A stretch of DNA of 6,364 bases, from positions 1-6,364 of the forward strand of contig DKKP01000150.1 of NCBI GenBank assembly GCA_002455335.1, given 5' to 3'. Made by a program: the position numbers and the translations under genes. The notes below the pieces were generated by a model. It saw nothing but the letters and a program-made list of their open reading frames with translations. It was not told the DNA's origin and made no database searches. The DNA comes from Anaerolineales bacterium UBA6663 (GTDB lineage: Bacteria; Chloroflexota; Anaerolineae; Anaerolineales; UBA6663). Below, in pieces: positions 1 to 6,343 of the stretch (positions within the stretch are counted from its first letter, which is position 1; the number at the start of each line of letters is the position of its first letter).

Positions 1-70
1 ACCCGTTTTCCGCCCAACTTCCTGCTGGCTGAGCAGTTCCCACAATTCAGCGAACGATTTTGAGTTGAGG

Positions 71-2785
71 TCAGTTGGCCGTGAGAATGCCCAGTACGCG
101 TGCCCGGGCGATGGCCTGAGTGCGGCTGTTCACGCCCAGCTTGCCATAGATGCTGCGCGTGTGAGCCTTGACCGTGTTTAGCGCGAGGAACAGCCGATCT
201 CCGATGTCCTGATTGCTCAAACCCTCAGCCAGGAGCCGGAGCACATCACGCTCGCGGTCACTCAGGGGCTCGAGCCCCGGGCCGTGAACCTCGTTGGCAT
301 CTGCCGGCAGGCGTCGCTTCAGCCCCGGAAACGCCTCAAGCAGACGTTGGGTGTAGGCTGAGGAAGACCCAGCGGCCAAGGCCTCGTAAAGCAAGCGGGC
401 CATCGGCGGCCCCTCGTCGACGAACACACGCACGTAGCCCTCGGGCTCCGCCAGCGACAGGGCCAGGCTCAGCGGTTTGAGCGCGCCAGGAAGGTTGTTC
501 TGGGCCTCATAGGCCAGCGCCTTCAACACGAGGATGTCGATCTGGCTTCCGACCCGGCCGGCCGACTCGGCGATCGCAAAGTGTCGATCGAGCACGTCCT
601 GAGCGGCGTGGATCAGATCGGGATCCCGATCGCGTTGACCCTGGGCGATGAGCGCCCGGGCCAGAGTCAGATGCGCGAACTCGTTGAGATAGGTGGGCTC
701 GTCCGCTGCCGAAAGGCCGAGCTCGTCGGCCCATTGGCGGGCTTCGATGACCTTCCCGCGCTTCACCTGCACCCTGGCCTTGAGGGCGGGGATCGGGCGC
801 ACGTTCGGAACGGGCGTGCGCACATGGTGGCGCGCGGCACTCTCAAGCAGGTCGAAGGCCTGTTCGAAATCACCCTGCGACTCGCTCAGCTTTGCCCGAG
901 CGATGAACCAGCGATGGCGCCAGTCCGGCAGGTCGACCTGCTCTCCAAGGTTCCAGGCCATCTCCAGGTCGCGGGCTGCCGTCTCCAGCTCGCCGCGCTC
1001 GCGATGGATGTGGCTGAGCCCGATGTGAAGGGTTTCCGTGCCGATCGGCTGTGGCGGGTCCATGCTCTGCGCCAACCTCAGCCCACGCTGGAGGATCGCG
1101 TCAGCCTCAGACAGGCGACCCAGCGCAGTCTGCATCTCCGCCAACACGAACGCCCCGGTGATGAACGTCAGGTCGTCCCGAATGAGTGCCTTCGAAAACA
1201 GGTTGTAGGCCGCCTCGAGGTCGCCCTGAGTCCAGTGCGCCAGTCCGAGCAGCAGGGTCACCGTGGCGCGGCTCTCGACGTCGCTTTGCGGGAAAAGGTC
1301 CAGCGCCCGATAGACATGGCGCAGGGTGTCGGCGACGTCGCCGCGGGCCTGGGCCAGGTAAGCGCGCGTCATCGCCAGCTGGGCCAGCGTCGTTTGTTCG
1401 GAAGGGTTGGTCGGGCGCGACGTGCCTTGATCAGGATTGGGTCTGAGGACGCCTATAGCGTCCTGGAGTCGGGCCTCCGCGGCTTCCAGCTGCCCGCCGT
1501 TCAGATGGGCCTGGGCACAGGCGACGCACAACCTGGGCCGTTCGCGCAGGATCGCCAGCGGCAGGGGCTGGATCCACTCGAGCCATTGCAGCGATCGATA
1601 TCCGGTGTTCCAGTCAGGCCAGGCTGCCTCGGCCAGATCGGCGACTCGGCCAAAGTCGCGCGCGGCAAGGGCATGCCGGATCGCATCGGCCGCCATCGAT
1701 TGGCGCTCGAACCAGAGGCTGGCGCGTGCATGCAGGTCGGGCACGACGGCGGGTTGGCCGACGCGCAGCCTCTGCCGAAGCAGATCGGCGAACAGGTGAT
1801 GGTAGCGGAACCAGGTGCGCTCCTGATCGAGCGGGATCAAGAAGAGATTCGCGCGGTCGAGTGCGTCCAGGGTGTCCTGGCTTCCGGTTTGCCCGGTGAC
1901 CTCATCGCAGAGCGGGGCGCTCAAGCGATCCAGGATGGAGGTGTGGAGCAGAAAATCTTGCAGGCCTGGCGCCTGCCGGCTCAAGACTTCGTCGACCAGG
2001 TAGTCCAGCACCAATCGATTGCTGCCGGAGAACGATCGAACGTGCTGCGGCAGGTCGGTCTGACCTTTCAACGAGAGGGCGGCCAGCTGCAGGCCGACGA
2101 CCCAGCCCTCGGTTCGCGCTTCGAGGGCCGCGACGTCGTCCGCTCCCAGGTCCAAACCCATCACCTCGTTGAGGAACTCGGCGCTCTCGGTCAGCGAGAA
2201 CCTCAGGTCGGCCGCGCGCACTTCGATCAGTTGCCCGCGCGAGCGCAAACGAGAGACGGGTAGCAGCGGATCCTCCCGGGTCGTGACGACCAGGTGCAGG
2301 TTCGGCGGCAGGTGATCCAGGAGGAAGGCGACGGCGTCGTTCACCGTCGGCGCGTCGATGACGTGATAGTCGTCGAGGACGAGATAGACGTTCGCCGGCG
2401 CCGCCGCGATCTGATTGATGACCGGCGTGAGCACGGTTTCGGGCGCCGGCGGTTCAGGATCGTCCAGCCGGGCCATGGCCTGTTCGCCGGCGCTGCCCAA
2501 CCCAACGGGCCGGCTCAACCCGGCGAGGACGTAGGTCAGAAAGCGTCGGAGGTCGTTGTCCTGGTCGTCAAGGGAGAGCCAGGCGACCTGCGCACCGGCC
2601 TCACTCGACACCAGCTTCATCCATTCCGCGACCAGCGTGGTTTTTCCGAAGCCCGCCGGAGCCGAGACGAGGGTCAGCTGGCTGGTGCAGCCACCGTTCA
2701 ACAGGTCGAGGAGGCGAGGTCTGAGGACGAGTTCTGGTCGGGACGGCGGGACGAAGAGCTTCGTGACCAGAAGTGGCGTGGTCAT
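71..2785 (-). CDS. MalT-like ATP-binding LuxR family transcriptional regulator
   Basis: Predicted cytoplasmic signal-responsive transcription regulator of 904 residues, about the length of E. coli MalT (LAL/STAND type). The N-terminus MTTPLLVTKLFVPPSRPEL is typical of this family and supports the chosen ATG. A nucleotide-binding domain follows, with Walker A APAGFGKTT at residues 42-50 and Walker B LVLDDYH at 135-141. A winged-helix-like part contains FRYHHLFADLLRQRL near residue 330. A long helical TPR-like sensor region spans roughly 400-800. The C-terminal LuxR helix-turn-helix lies at about 841-897 (LSDRERDVLRLLAEG, then NTVKAHTRSIYGKLGV). All modules look intact. In the family, inducer and ATP binding drive oligomerisation and DNA binding; the inducer here cannot be read from sequence. 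The gene stands alone, diverging from the Lrp operon, and no Shine-Dalgarno sequence is seen before the start. The family call is firm; its target genes are unknown. Confidence 0.95.
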   Translation of the reverse strand: MTTPLLVTKLFVPPSRPELVLRPRLLDLLNGGCTSQLTLVSAPAGFGKTTLVAEWMKLVSSEAGAQVAWLSLDDQDNDLRRFLTYVLAGLSRPVGLGSAGEQAMARLDDPEPPAPETVLTPVINQIAAAPANVYLVLDDYHVIDAPTVNDAVAFLLDHLPPNLHLVVTTREDPLLPVSRLRSRGQLIEVRAADLRFSLTESAEFLNEVMGLDLGADDVAALEARTEGWVVGLQLAALSLKGQTDLPQHVRSFSGSNRLVLDYLVDEVLSRQAPGLQDFLLHTSILDRLSAPLCDEVTGQTGSQDTLDALDRANLFLIPLDQERTWFRYHHLFADLLRQRLRVGQPAVVPDLHARASLWFERQSMAADAIRHALAARDFGRVADLAEAAWPDWNTGYRSLQWLEWIQPLPLAILRERPRLCVACAQAHLNGGQLEAAEARLQDAIGVLRPNPDQGTSRPTNPSEQTTLAQLAMTRAYLAQARGDVADTLRHVYRALDLFPQSDVESRATVTLLLGLAHWTQGDLEAAYNLFSKALIRDDLTFITGAFVLAEMQTALGRLSEADAILQRGLRLAQSMDPPQPIGTETLHIGLSHIHRERGELETAARDLEMAWNLGEQVDLPDWRHRWFIARAKLSESQGDFEQAFDLLESAARHHVRTPVPNVRPIPALKARVQVKRGKVIEARQWADELGLSAADEPTYLNEFAHLTLARALIAQGQRDRDPDLIHAAQDVLDRHFAIAESAGRVGSQIDILVLKALAYEAQNNLPGALKPLSLALSLAEPEGYVRVFVDEGPPMARLLYEALAAGSSSAYTQRLLEAFPGLKRRLPADANEVHGPGLEPLSDRERDVLRLLAEGLSNQDIGDRLFLALNTVKAHTRSIYGKLGVNSRTQAIARARVLGILTAN

Positions 2786-2793
2786 CGGTTCAT

Positions 2794-2799
2794 ACTATA
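2794..2799 (-). promoter_or_regulatory. -10 box (TATAGT) of the MalT-like gene, probably giving a leaderless mRNA
   Basis: Read on the minus strand, TATAGT is followed by only eight bases (ATGAACCG) before the ATG at 2785. Transcription starting about seven bases after the -10 box would begin at or just before the start codon, so the message would have almost no leader. This agrees with the absence of a Shine-Dalgarno motif. No convincing -35 hexamer is visible 16-18 bases upstream. The call is inferred from sequence only. Confidence 0.45.
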
Positions 2800-2886
2800 G
2801 CTCAGGTGACCCGAAGGAGCGCCAGGGTGCGACGGCTGTTGTGCACGAGTAAATTGGCTGACGGCTCAAGGCCTGGGCCGGATCGG

Positions 2887-2988
2887 GTACGCGGATCACG
2901 GCGGATACGCTGCGGATGGTGGCGGATCGCGCGGAATCAGCAGGGATTCGCTCCGTGACATCCGTGATGATCCGCGTCATCCGTGTAC
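2887..2988. repeat. Imperfect inverted repeat of helically phased GGAT / ATCC words
   Basis: GGAT occurs at 2893, 2903, 2914, 2924 and 2944, with a variant GGAA at 2933, so the spacing is 10, 11, 10, 9 and 11 bases. On the right the complement ATCC occurs at 2960, 2970 and 2979. The outer parts pair: GTAC-g-CGGAT-c-ACG-g-CGGAT at 2887-2906 matches the reverse complement of 2970-2988 with two mismatches and one extra base. The whole could form a long bulged hairpin of about 102 bases centred near 2938. Similar ATCCG-type short repeats occur between genes in several bacterial phyla, including Chloroflexota as I recall, but I know of no assigned function. It could be a dispersed palindromic element, a multi-site protein target or an RNA hairpin. 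Confidence 0.7.
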
Positions 2989-3019
2989 AAGTCCGGGCGC
3001 CGGCAGACCAACGGACGAC

Positions 3020-3035
3020 TCGTGTGTGCACACGA
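3020..3035. repeat. Short palindrome TCGTGTG-TG-CACACGA
   Basis: Seven-base arms TCGTGTG (3020-3026) and CACACGA (3029-3035) flank two bases. It lies upstream of the Lrp operon, about 50 bases centre to centre from the larger palindrome at 3068-3086. It is the right size for a dimeric regulator site, but no partner is identifiable and chance cannot be excluded for arms this short. Confidence 0.35.
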
Positions 3036-3067
3036 CGGTTGAAGCCGCCGCACCGTACGGATCACCC

Positions 3068-3086
3068 AATTTCCGAAACGGAAATT
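3068..3086. promoter_or_regulatory. Perfect 8-3-8 palindrome, candidate operator of the Lrp-type regulator
   Basis: AATTTCCG (3068-3075) and CGGAAATT (3079-3086) are exact reverse complements around AAA. It is AT-richer than its surroundings and lies 66 bases before the Lrp start codon. Its centre is about 58 bases upstream of the transcription start expected from the TATAAT box. Lrp/AsnC proteins commonly bind short palindromes upstream of their own genes, so the adjacent Lrp protein is the first candidate to bind it. The palindrome is seen directly; the binding protein is inferred. Confidence 0.6.
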
Positions 3087-3116
3087 ACCCCGTTTTAGGC
3101 TGTACCTGATCGGCAC

Positions 3117-3132
3117 ATTTCCTATAATGAAA
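3117..3132. promoter_or_regulatory. Second candidate operator, ATTTCC-N6-GAAA, overlapping the -10 box
   Basis: ATTTCC, six bases, then GAAA repeats the pattern at 3069-3084 with the same spacing, 48 bases downstream. The six central bases are TATAAT (3123-3128), the likely -10 box. A protein bound here would cover the promoter core, which would fit autorepression. The outer symmetry is weaker than in the first site. A further CGGAAA half-site lies at 3142-3147. Confidence 0.45.
3123..3128 (+). promoter_or_regulatory. -10 box (TATAAT) of the Lrp-hydantoinase-DUF917 operon
   Basis: This is a perfect consensus TATAAT, 24 bases before the ATG at 3153. It predicts a start near 3134-3136 and a leader of under 20 bases. 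The -35 region is poor: nothing near TTGACA sits at 3100-3106 (CTGTACC). A weak -35 next to a palindrome may mean that an activator helps polymerase. The ribosome site is also weak, with GGAAA at 3143-3147 the best match. Confidence 0.6.
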
Positions 3133-3152
3133 GGACACAACCGGAAACCGAT

Positions 3153-3656
3153 ATGGCTGACGCTTACCTGCCCGACGAAACGGACCTTGAGATCATCGAC
3201 CTCCTCGTCGAAAACGGTCGCCTGTCGGCCGCCGAGATCGCCAGCCGCATCGGTGACGTCTCCGAGCGGACCATCCGCAATCGCCTCAACGCCCTGATCG
3301 AGCACAAACTCGTCCATATCGGCGCGCTGCCCGACCCGAACGCGCTTGGCCTGAAGGTCTTCGCCGAGGTGTTGCTCGTGGTCGAGCCCGGAATGATCGT
3401 GCCCGTCGCCGAACGCCTCGTGCCCTTCGAGAACATCAACTACATGTCGTGCACGCTCGGACACTACCAGCTCATGCTCGAGTTTGGGGCCGAGGATGTG
3501 CCGGCGCTGTACGCCTTCGTCGACACGATCCGGGCCATCCCGGGCGTGCGCGAGACCGAGGTGATCGTCATCCCCATGATCCTGAAGACGTTCGGATACA
3601 CCACGCAGGCGTTCGAGAAGCTGCGCGCGGAGCAGGGCCGTGACAAAACCAGCTAG
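3153..3656 (+). CDS. Lrp/AsnC family transcriptional regulator
   Basis: Predicted DNA-binding regulator of 167 residues, a normal length for the family. The N-terminal winged helix-turn-helix covers about residues 9-57 (DLEIIDLLVENGRLSAAEIA, then SERTIRNRLNALIEHKLV). A beta-strand linker follows, then the RAM domain (about 66-155), which in this family binds small ligands, often amino acids, and makes dimers and octamers. The glycine turn of the RAM domain reads TLGHYQLMLEF where many relatives have G-x-Y-D, so ligand preference may differ. It is the first gene of the operon, and its last 17 bases overlap the hydantoinase gene. Palindromic sites just upstream suggest that it controls its own operon. 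The likely effector is a substrate or product of the two downstream enzymes, but this is inference. The family assignment is firm. Confidence 0.93.
   Translation: MADAYLPDETDLEIIDLLVENGRLSAAEIASRIGDVSERTIRNRLNALIEHKLVHIGALPDPNALGLKVFAEVLLVVEPGMIVPVAERLVPFENINYMSCTLGHYQLMLEFGAEDVPALYAFVDTIRAIPGVRETEVIVIPMILKTFGYTTQAFEKLRAEQGRDKTS
3629..3642 (+). promoter_or_regulatory. Shine-Dalgarno (GGAG) and GTG start of the hydantoinase gene, inside the Lrp gene
   Basis: GGAG at 3629-3632 lies seven bases before GTG at 3640-3642, inside the last codons of the Lrp gene. This spacing supports the GTG start, as does its position ten codons before the ATP-binding glycine loop, where the family usually starts. 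The 17-base overlap suggests that translation of the two genes is coupled. Confidence 0.7.
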
Positions 3657-5208
3657 CTACCGCATCGGCATCGACGTCGGCGGCACCAACACAGACGCCG
3701 TCGTGATGGACGGCCGCGCCGTGATCGGCTACGCCAAGCGGGCCACCACGGGCGACGTCACCGGCGGCGTGGTCGATGCGCTCTCCGGCGCGCTGAGCGA
3801 GACCGGCATCGACCCGACGACCGTCGCGGCCGTCATGATCGGCACCACGCATTTCGTCAACGCCGTGGTGCAGCGCCGCCATCTCAGCCGCGTCGGCGTG
3901 CTGCGGCTGTGCGGCCCGGCCACGCACTCGCTCCCGCCGATGGTCGACTGGCCGCCGGACCTGCGCGACGTGGTCTCGGGCTACGTGGCGCTGCTCCCGG
4001 GCGGCGTCGAGTACGACGGCCAGCCGCTGGTCGAGCTCGACGAGGCCGCGGTCCGCGCCGCCTGCGTCGAGATCAGGGCCCTGGGCCTGACCAGCGTCGC
4101 GATCAGCAGCGTGTTCTCGCCGGTCACGGCCGCTCACGAAGAGCGCGCTGCCGAGATCGTTGCCGAGGAGTTGCCGGGCGTCGCGATCAGCGTGTCGCAC
4201 AAGGTCGGTCGGCTCGGCCTGCTCGAGCGCGAGAACGCCACGATCATGAACGCCTGTCTGCGCGAGCTCGGCGCACGCACGCTGGCGGCTTTCCGCCAGG
4301 CGATGACCGACCTGGGGCTCAAGTGCTCGCTCTACCTCGCGCAGAACGACGGCACGCTGATGACCGCCGACTTCGCCGAGCAGTTCCCGGTCTTCACCTT
4401 CGCGTCGGGCCCGACCAACTCGATGCGAGGCGCGGCCTTCCTCTCGGGCCTGCAAGAGGCCGTCGTCATAGATATCGGCGGGACGACGACCGACATCGGC
4501 GCGCTGACCCACGGCTTCCCGCGCGAGGCCTCGGTCGAGGTCGAGGTGGGCGGCGTGCGCACGAACTTCCGCATGCCCGACGTGCTCTCGTTCGGCCTCG
4601 GCGGCGGCAGCCTCGTCCTTGGCGACTGCCCCGACGTGCGCGTCGGGCCGCTCTCGGTCGGATACGAGATCCGCACCAAGGCCCATATCTTCGGCGGCGA
4701 CACGCTGACGGCCAGCGACCTGGCCGTGGCCGGCGGCCGCGCCGACCTCGGCGACGCGGGCCGCGTCAGGGCGCTCGACCCTGAACTTGTGCAGGCTGGC
4801 CTGGCGTTCATGCAGCGCCGCGTCGAGGAGCCGGTCGATCGCATGAAGCTCAGCCGCGACGACGTGCCGGTCGTGCTCGTCGGCGGCGGCAGCATCCTCG
4901 TGGATGACACGAACCTCAAGGGCGCCTCGACCGTCGTGCGCCCGCCGCACTACCAGGTGGCCAACGCCGTCGGCGCCGCGATCGCCCAGATCTCGGGCGA
5001 GGTCGATCGCGTGGTCGCGCTCGAGGGCCAGACGCGCGAACAGGCGCTGACGCTCGTCAAGCGCGAGGCCGTCGAGCGCGCTGTGGCGGCCGGGGCGGAT
5101 CCCGAGAGCGTCAAGATCGTGGACGTCGAAGACATCCCGCTGATTTATCTACCGAGCAACGCCATCCGCATGCGCGTGAAAGCCGTGGGGGATCTGAATG
5201 TCCGCTAA
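3640..5208 (+). CDS. Hydantoinase/oxoprolinase family protein (HyuA-like, ASKHA ATPase fold)
   Basis: A 522-residue cytoplasmic protein of the family that includes ATP-dependent hydantoinase subunit A and 5-oxoprolinase, which open five-membered cyclic amide rings using ATP. Visible motifs in order: first phosphate loop IDVGGTNTD at residues 11-19; IGTTHFVNAVVQR at 67-79; LYLAQNDGT at 231-239; SGPTNSMRGA at 256-265; second phosphate loop DIGGTTTD at 278-285; FGLGGGS at 318-324; and VLVGGGS at 412-418 near the adenosine-binding end. The N-terminal hydantoinase domain and the main hydantoinase A domain both look complete. It is shorter than classical HyuA (about 690 residues), as expected for the subgroup found beside DUF917 genes. 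No HyuB partner gene is present in the window; the DUF917 gene overlaps its end instead. Exact substrate is unknown; hydantoin, thiohydantoin-derived or oxoproline-like rings are possible. Confidence 0.92.
   Translation: MTKPASYRIGIDVGGTNTDAVVMDGRAVIGYAKRATTGDVTGGVVDALSGALSETGIDPTTVAAVMIGTTHFVNAVVQRRHLSRVGVLRLCGPATHSLPPMVDWPPDLRDVVSGYVALLPGGVEYDGQPLVELDEAAVRAACVEIRALGLTSVAISSVFSPVTAAHEERAAEIVAEELPGVAISVSHKVGRLGLLERENATIMNACLRELGARTLAAFRQAMTDLGLKCSLYLAQNDGTLMTADFAEQFPVFTFASGPTNSMRGAAFLSGLQEAVVIDIGGTTTDIGALTHGFPREASVEVEVGGVRTNFRMPDVLSFGLGGGSLVLGDCPDVRVGPLSVGYEIRTKAHIFGGDTLTASDLAVAGGRADLGDAGRVRALDPELVQAGLAFMQRRVEEPVDRMKLSRDDVPVVLVGGGSILVDDTNLKGASTVVRPPHYQVANAVGAAIAQISGEVDRVVALEGQTREQALTLVKREAVERAVAAGADPESVKIVDVEDIPLIYLPSNAIRMRVKAVGDLNVR
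5187..5200 (+). promoter_or_regulatory. Shine-Dalgarno (GGGGGA) and ATG start of the DUF917 gene, inside the hydantoinase gene
   Basis: GGGGGA at 5187-5192 is followed by five bases and ATG at 5198. The start lies 11 bases inside the hydantoinase gene, whose TAA is at 5206-5208. The good spacing supports this start and translational coupling of the two enzymes, and hence comparable expression. Confidence 0.65.
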
Positions 5209-6343
5209 CGTCGACCCTGAGACCGGGGTCTGGACCCTGAACGAGCAGGATGTCGAATACGTGGCGCTCGGCGCCGCGATCCTGGGCACGGGCGGGGGCG
5301 GCAACGCCTACCTGGGCAAGCTGCGCGCCTGGCAACAACTGCGCGCCGGCCGCCGGATCCGCGTGATCTCGCCGGCGTCGCTCAAGGACGACGACGTCGT
5401 CATCGTGGTCGGCGGCATCGGCGCGCCGACGGTCGGCAACGAAAAGATGGAAGCCGGCGATGAAGGCTACCGCGCGGTGCGCGCGGTCGAGCAGGCCATC
5501 GGGCGCAAGGCGACGGCGCTGGGCACCGACGAGATCGGCGGCTCGAACGCGATCGAGCCCATGATCGCGGCGGCGCTGGCCGATCTGCCGATGGTCGACG
5601 CCGACGGCATGGGCCGCGCCTTCCCCGAGCTGCAAATGAACACGTTCTTCATCTATGGCGTCAAGCCGGCGCCCGGCGCGCTGTGCGACGAGAAGGGCAA
5701 CGTCATCGTCTTCAACGAGGTCGCCTCGGCCACGTGGCTCGAAAAGCTGGCGCGCGCCGGCACAGTGGCCATGGGCTGCACGGCAGCGTTCGCGTTGCCG
5801 CCGATCACGGGCAAGCAAATCAAGGACTACGGTGTCAAGCACACGGTCAGTCAGGCCTGGCGGCTGGGAAAGGCCGTCTTCACGGCGCGGGCCGAGAAGC
5901 GCGACCCGGTGTCCGAGATCCTGACGCACGAGCACGGCACGCTGCTCTTCCGCGGCAAGGTCGTCGACCTGAAGCGCTGGACGACGGGCGGTTTCGCGCG
6001 GGGCCTGGTCGAGGTCGAGGGCTTCGGCGATTTCGGCGCGCAGACGCTGAAGATCGAGTTCCAGAACGAGAACCTGATCGCGCGCAACGGCGACGCCGTG
6101 GTGGCGACGGTGCCGGACCTGATCTGCATCGTCGACTCGGAGACCGGACGCCCGATCTCGACCGAGGAGACGCGTTACGGCCTGCGCATCGCCGTGCTTG
6201 GCCTGCCGGCGACGCCGCTCTTCCGCACGCCCGAGGCGCTGGCGGTCGTCGGCCCGCGCGCCTTCGGCTACGACGTGGATTACCAGCCGCTTGGGGAGTA
6301 CGTCGACCCTGAGCCTGTGGTGGCGAAGAGCGGCCGAGGTTGA
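5198..6343 (+). CDS. DUF917 protein (S-methyl thiohydantoin desulfurase family)
   Basis: A 381-residue cytoplasmic protein, about the usual family length and apparently complete. Family signatures are a glycine-rich loop GAAILGTGGGGNAYLG at residues 25-40, VVGGIGAP at 70-77, TDEIGGSNAIEPM at 110-122, and DADGMGRAFPELQM at 134-147. A later segment GCTAAFALPPITGKQIK and a beta-rich C-terminal half ending in VVGPRAFGYDVDY also fit. The family was long called DUF917; as I recall, Pfam now names it after S-methyl thiohydantoin desulfurase, an enzyme that removes the sulfur substituent from a thiohydantoin ring to give a hydantoin. Members vary, so that activity is a hypothesis here. The overlap with the HyuA-like gene and the known tendency of these two families to occur together, even fused in one chain in fungi as I recall, argue that they act in one pathway on hydantoin-like rings. 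The family call is firm; the reaction is uncertain. Confidence 0.9.
   Translation: MSANVDPETGVWTLNEQDVEYVALGAAILGTGGGGNAYLGKLRAWQQLRAGRRIRVISPASLKDDDVVIVVGGIGAPTVGNEKMEAGDEGYRAVRAVEQAIGRKATALGTDEIGGSNAIEPMIAAALADLPMVDADGMGRAFPELQMNTFFIYGVKPAPGALCDEKGNVIVFNEVASATWLEKLARAGTVAMGCTAAFALPPITGKQIKDYGVKHTVSQAWRLGKAVFTARAEKRDPVSEILTHEHGTLLFRGKVVDLKRWTTGGFARGLVEVEGFGDFGAQTLKIEFQNENLIARNGDAVVATVPDLICIVDSETGRPISTEETRYGLRIAVLGLPATPLFRTPEALAVVGPRAFGYDVDYQPLGEYVDPEPVVAKSGRG

Larger units (their letters stand above)
2786..3152. other. Divergent intergenic region between the MalT-like gene and the Lrp operon
   Basis: This 367-base stretch separates two divergent transcription units. The part nearest the MalT-like gene (about 2800-2879) contains nothing I can assign. 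From 2887 to 2988 there is an imperfect inverted repeat of GGAT/ATCC words. From 3020 to 3147 there are short palindromes and the promoter of the rightward operon. Small open frames through the region overlap these repeats, look like no known protein, and are not called as genes. Confidence 0.8.

Noticed and set aside
22..36. CTGCT/AGCAG inverted repeat downstream of the MalT-like gene as a terminator
   Set aside because: The stem is only five base pairs and is not followed by a T-run on the minus strand.
1..63. A plus-strand frame open from base 1, ending in TGA at 61-63, possibly the C-terminus of a convergent gene
   Set aside because: Only 20 codons are visible and I recognise nothing in them. 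A gene ending seven bases before the MalT-like stop is possible but cannot be supported from this window.
581..2263. A 560-codon plus-strand open frame opposite the MalT-like gene
   Set aside because: It is the antisense of a clearly coding gene with intact Walker and LuxR motifs. Long antisense frames are common in GC-rich DNA, and the translation shows no domain and a biased composition.
3053..3060. CCGTACGG palindrome as a regulatory site
   Set aside because: An eight-base palindrome is expected by chance at this density and has no second copy in the region.
3076..3096. AAACGG-N8-CCGTTT followed by T as an intrinsic terminator
   Set aside because: The stem is six base pairs, there are too few Ts, and it overlaps the stronger palindrome just upstream of a promoter, where overlapping operator half-sites are more likely.
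2937..3464. A 175-codon minus-strand frame spanning the intergenic region and the start of the Lrp gene
   Set aside because: It crosses the palindromes and the operon promoter and runs antisense to the Lrp helix-turn-helix. No family resemblance is visible.
3568..4950. A 460-codon minus-strand open frame opposite the hydantoinase gene
   Set aside because: The translation is rich in Arg, Asp, His and Ala with no recognisable motif, and the opposite strand carries a well-conserved HyuA-like protein.
5111..5935. A 274-codon minus-strand open frame opposite the DUF917 gene
   Set aside because: It is a low-complexity antisense shadow of a family-conserved gene, with no motif or plausible ribosome site.
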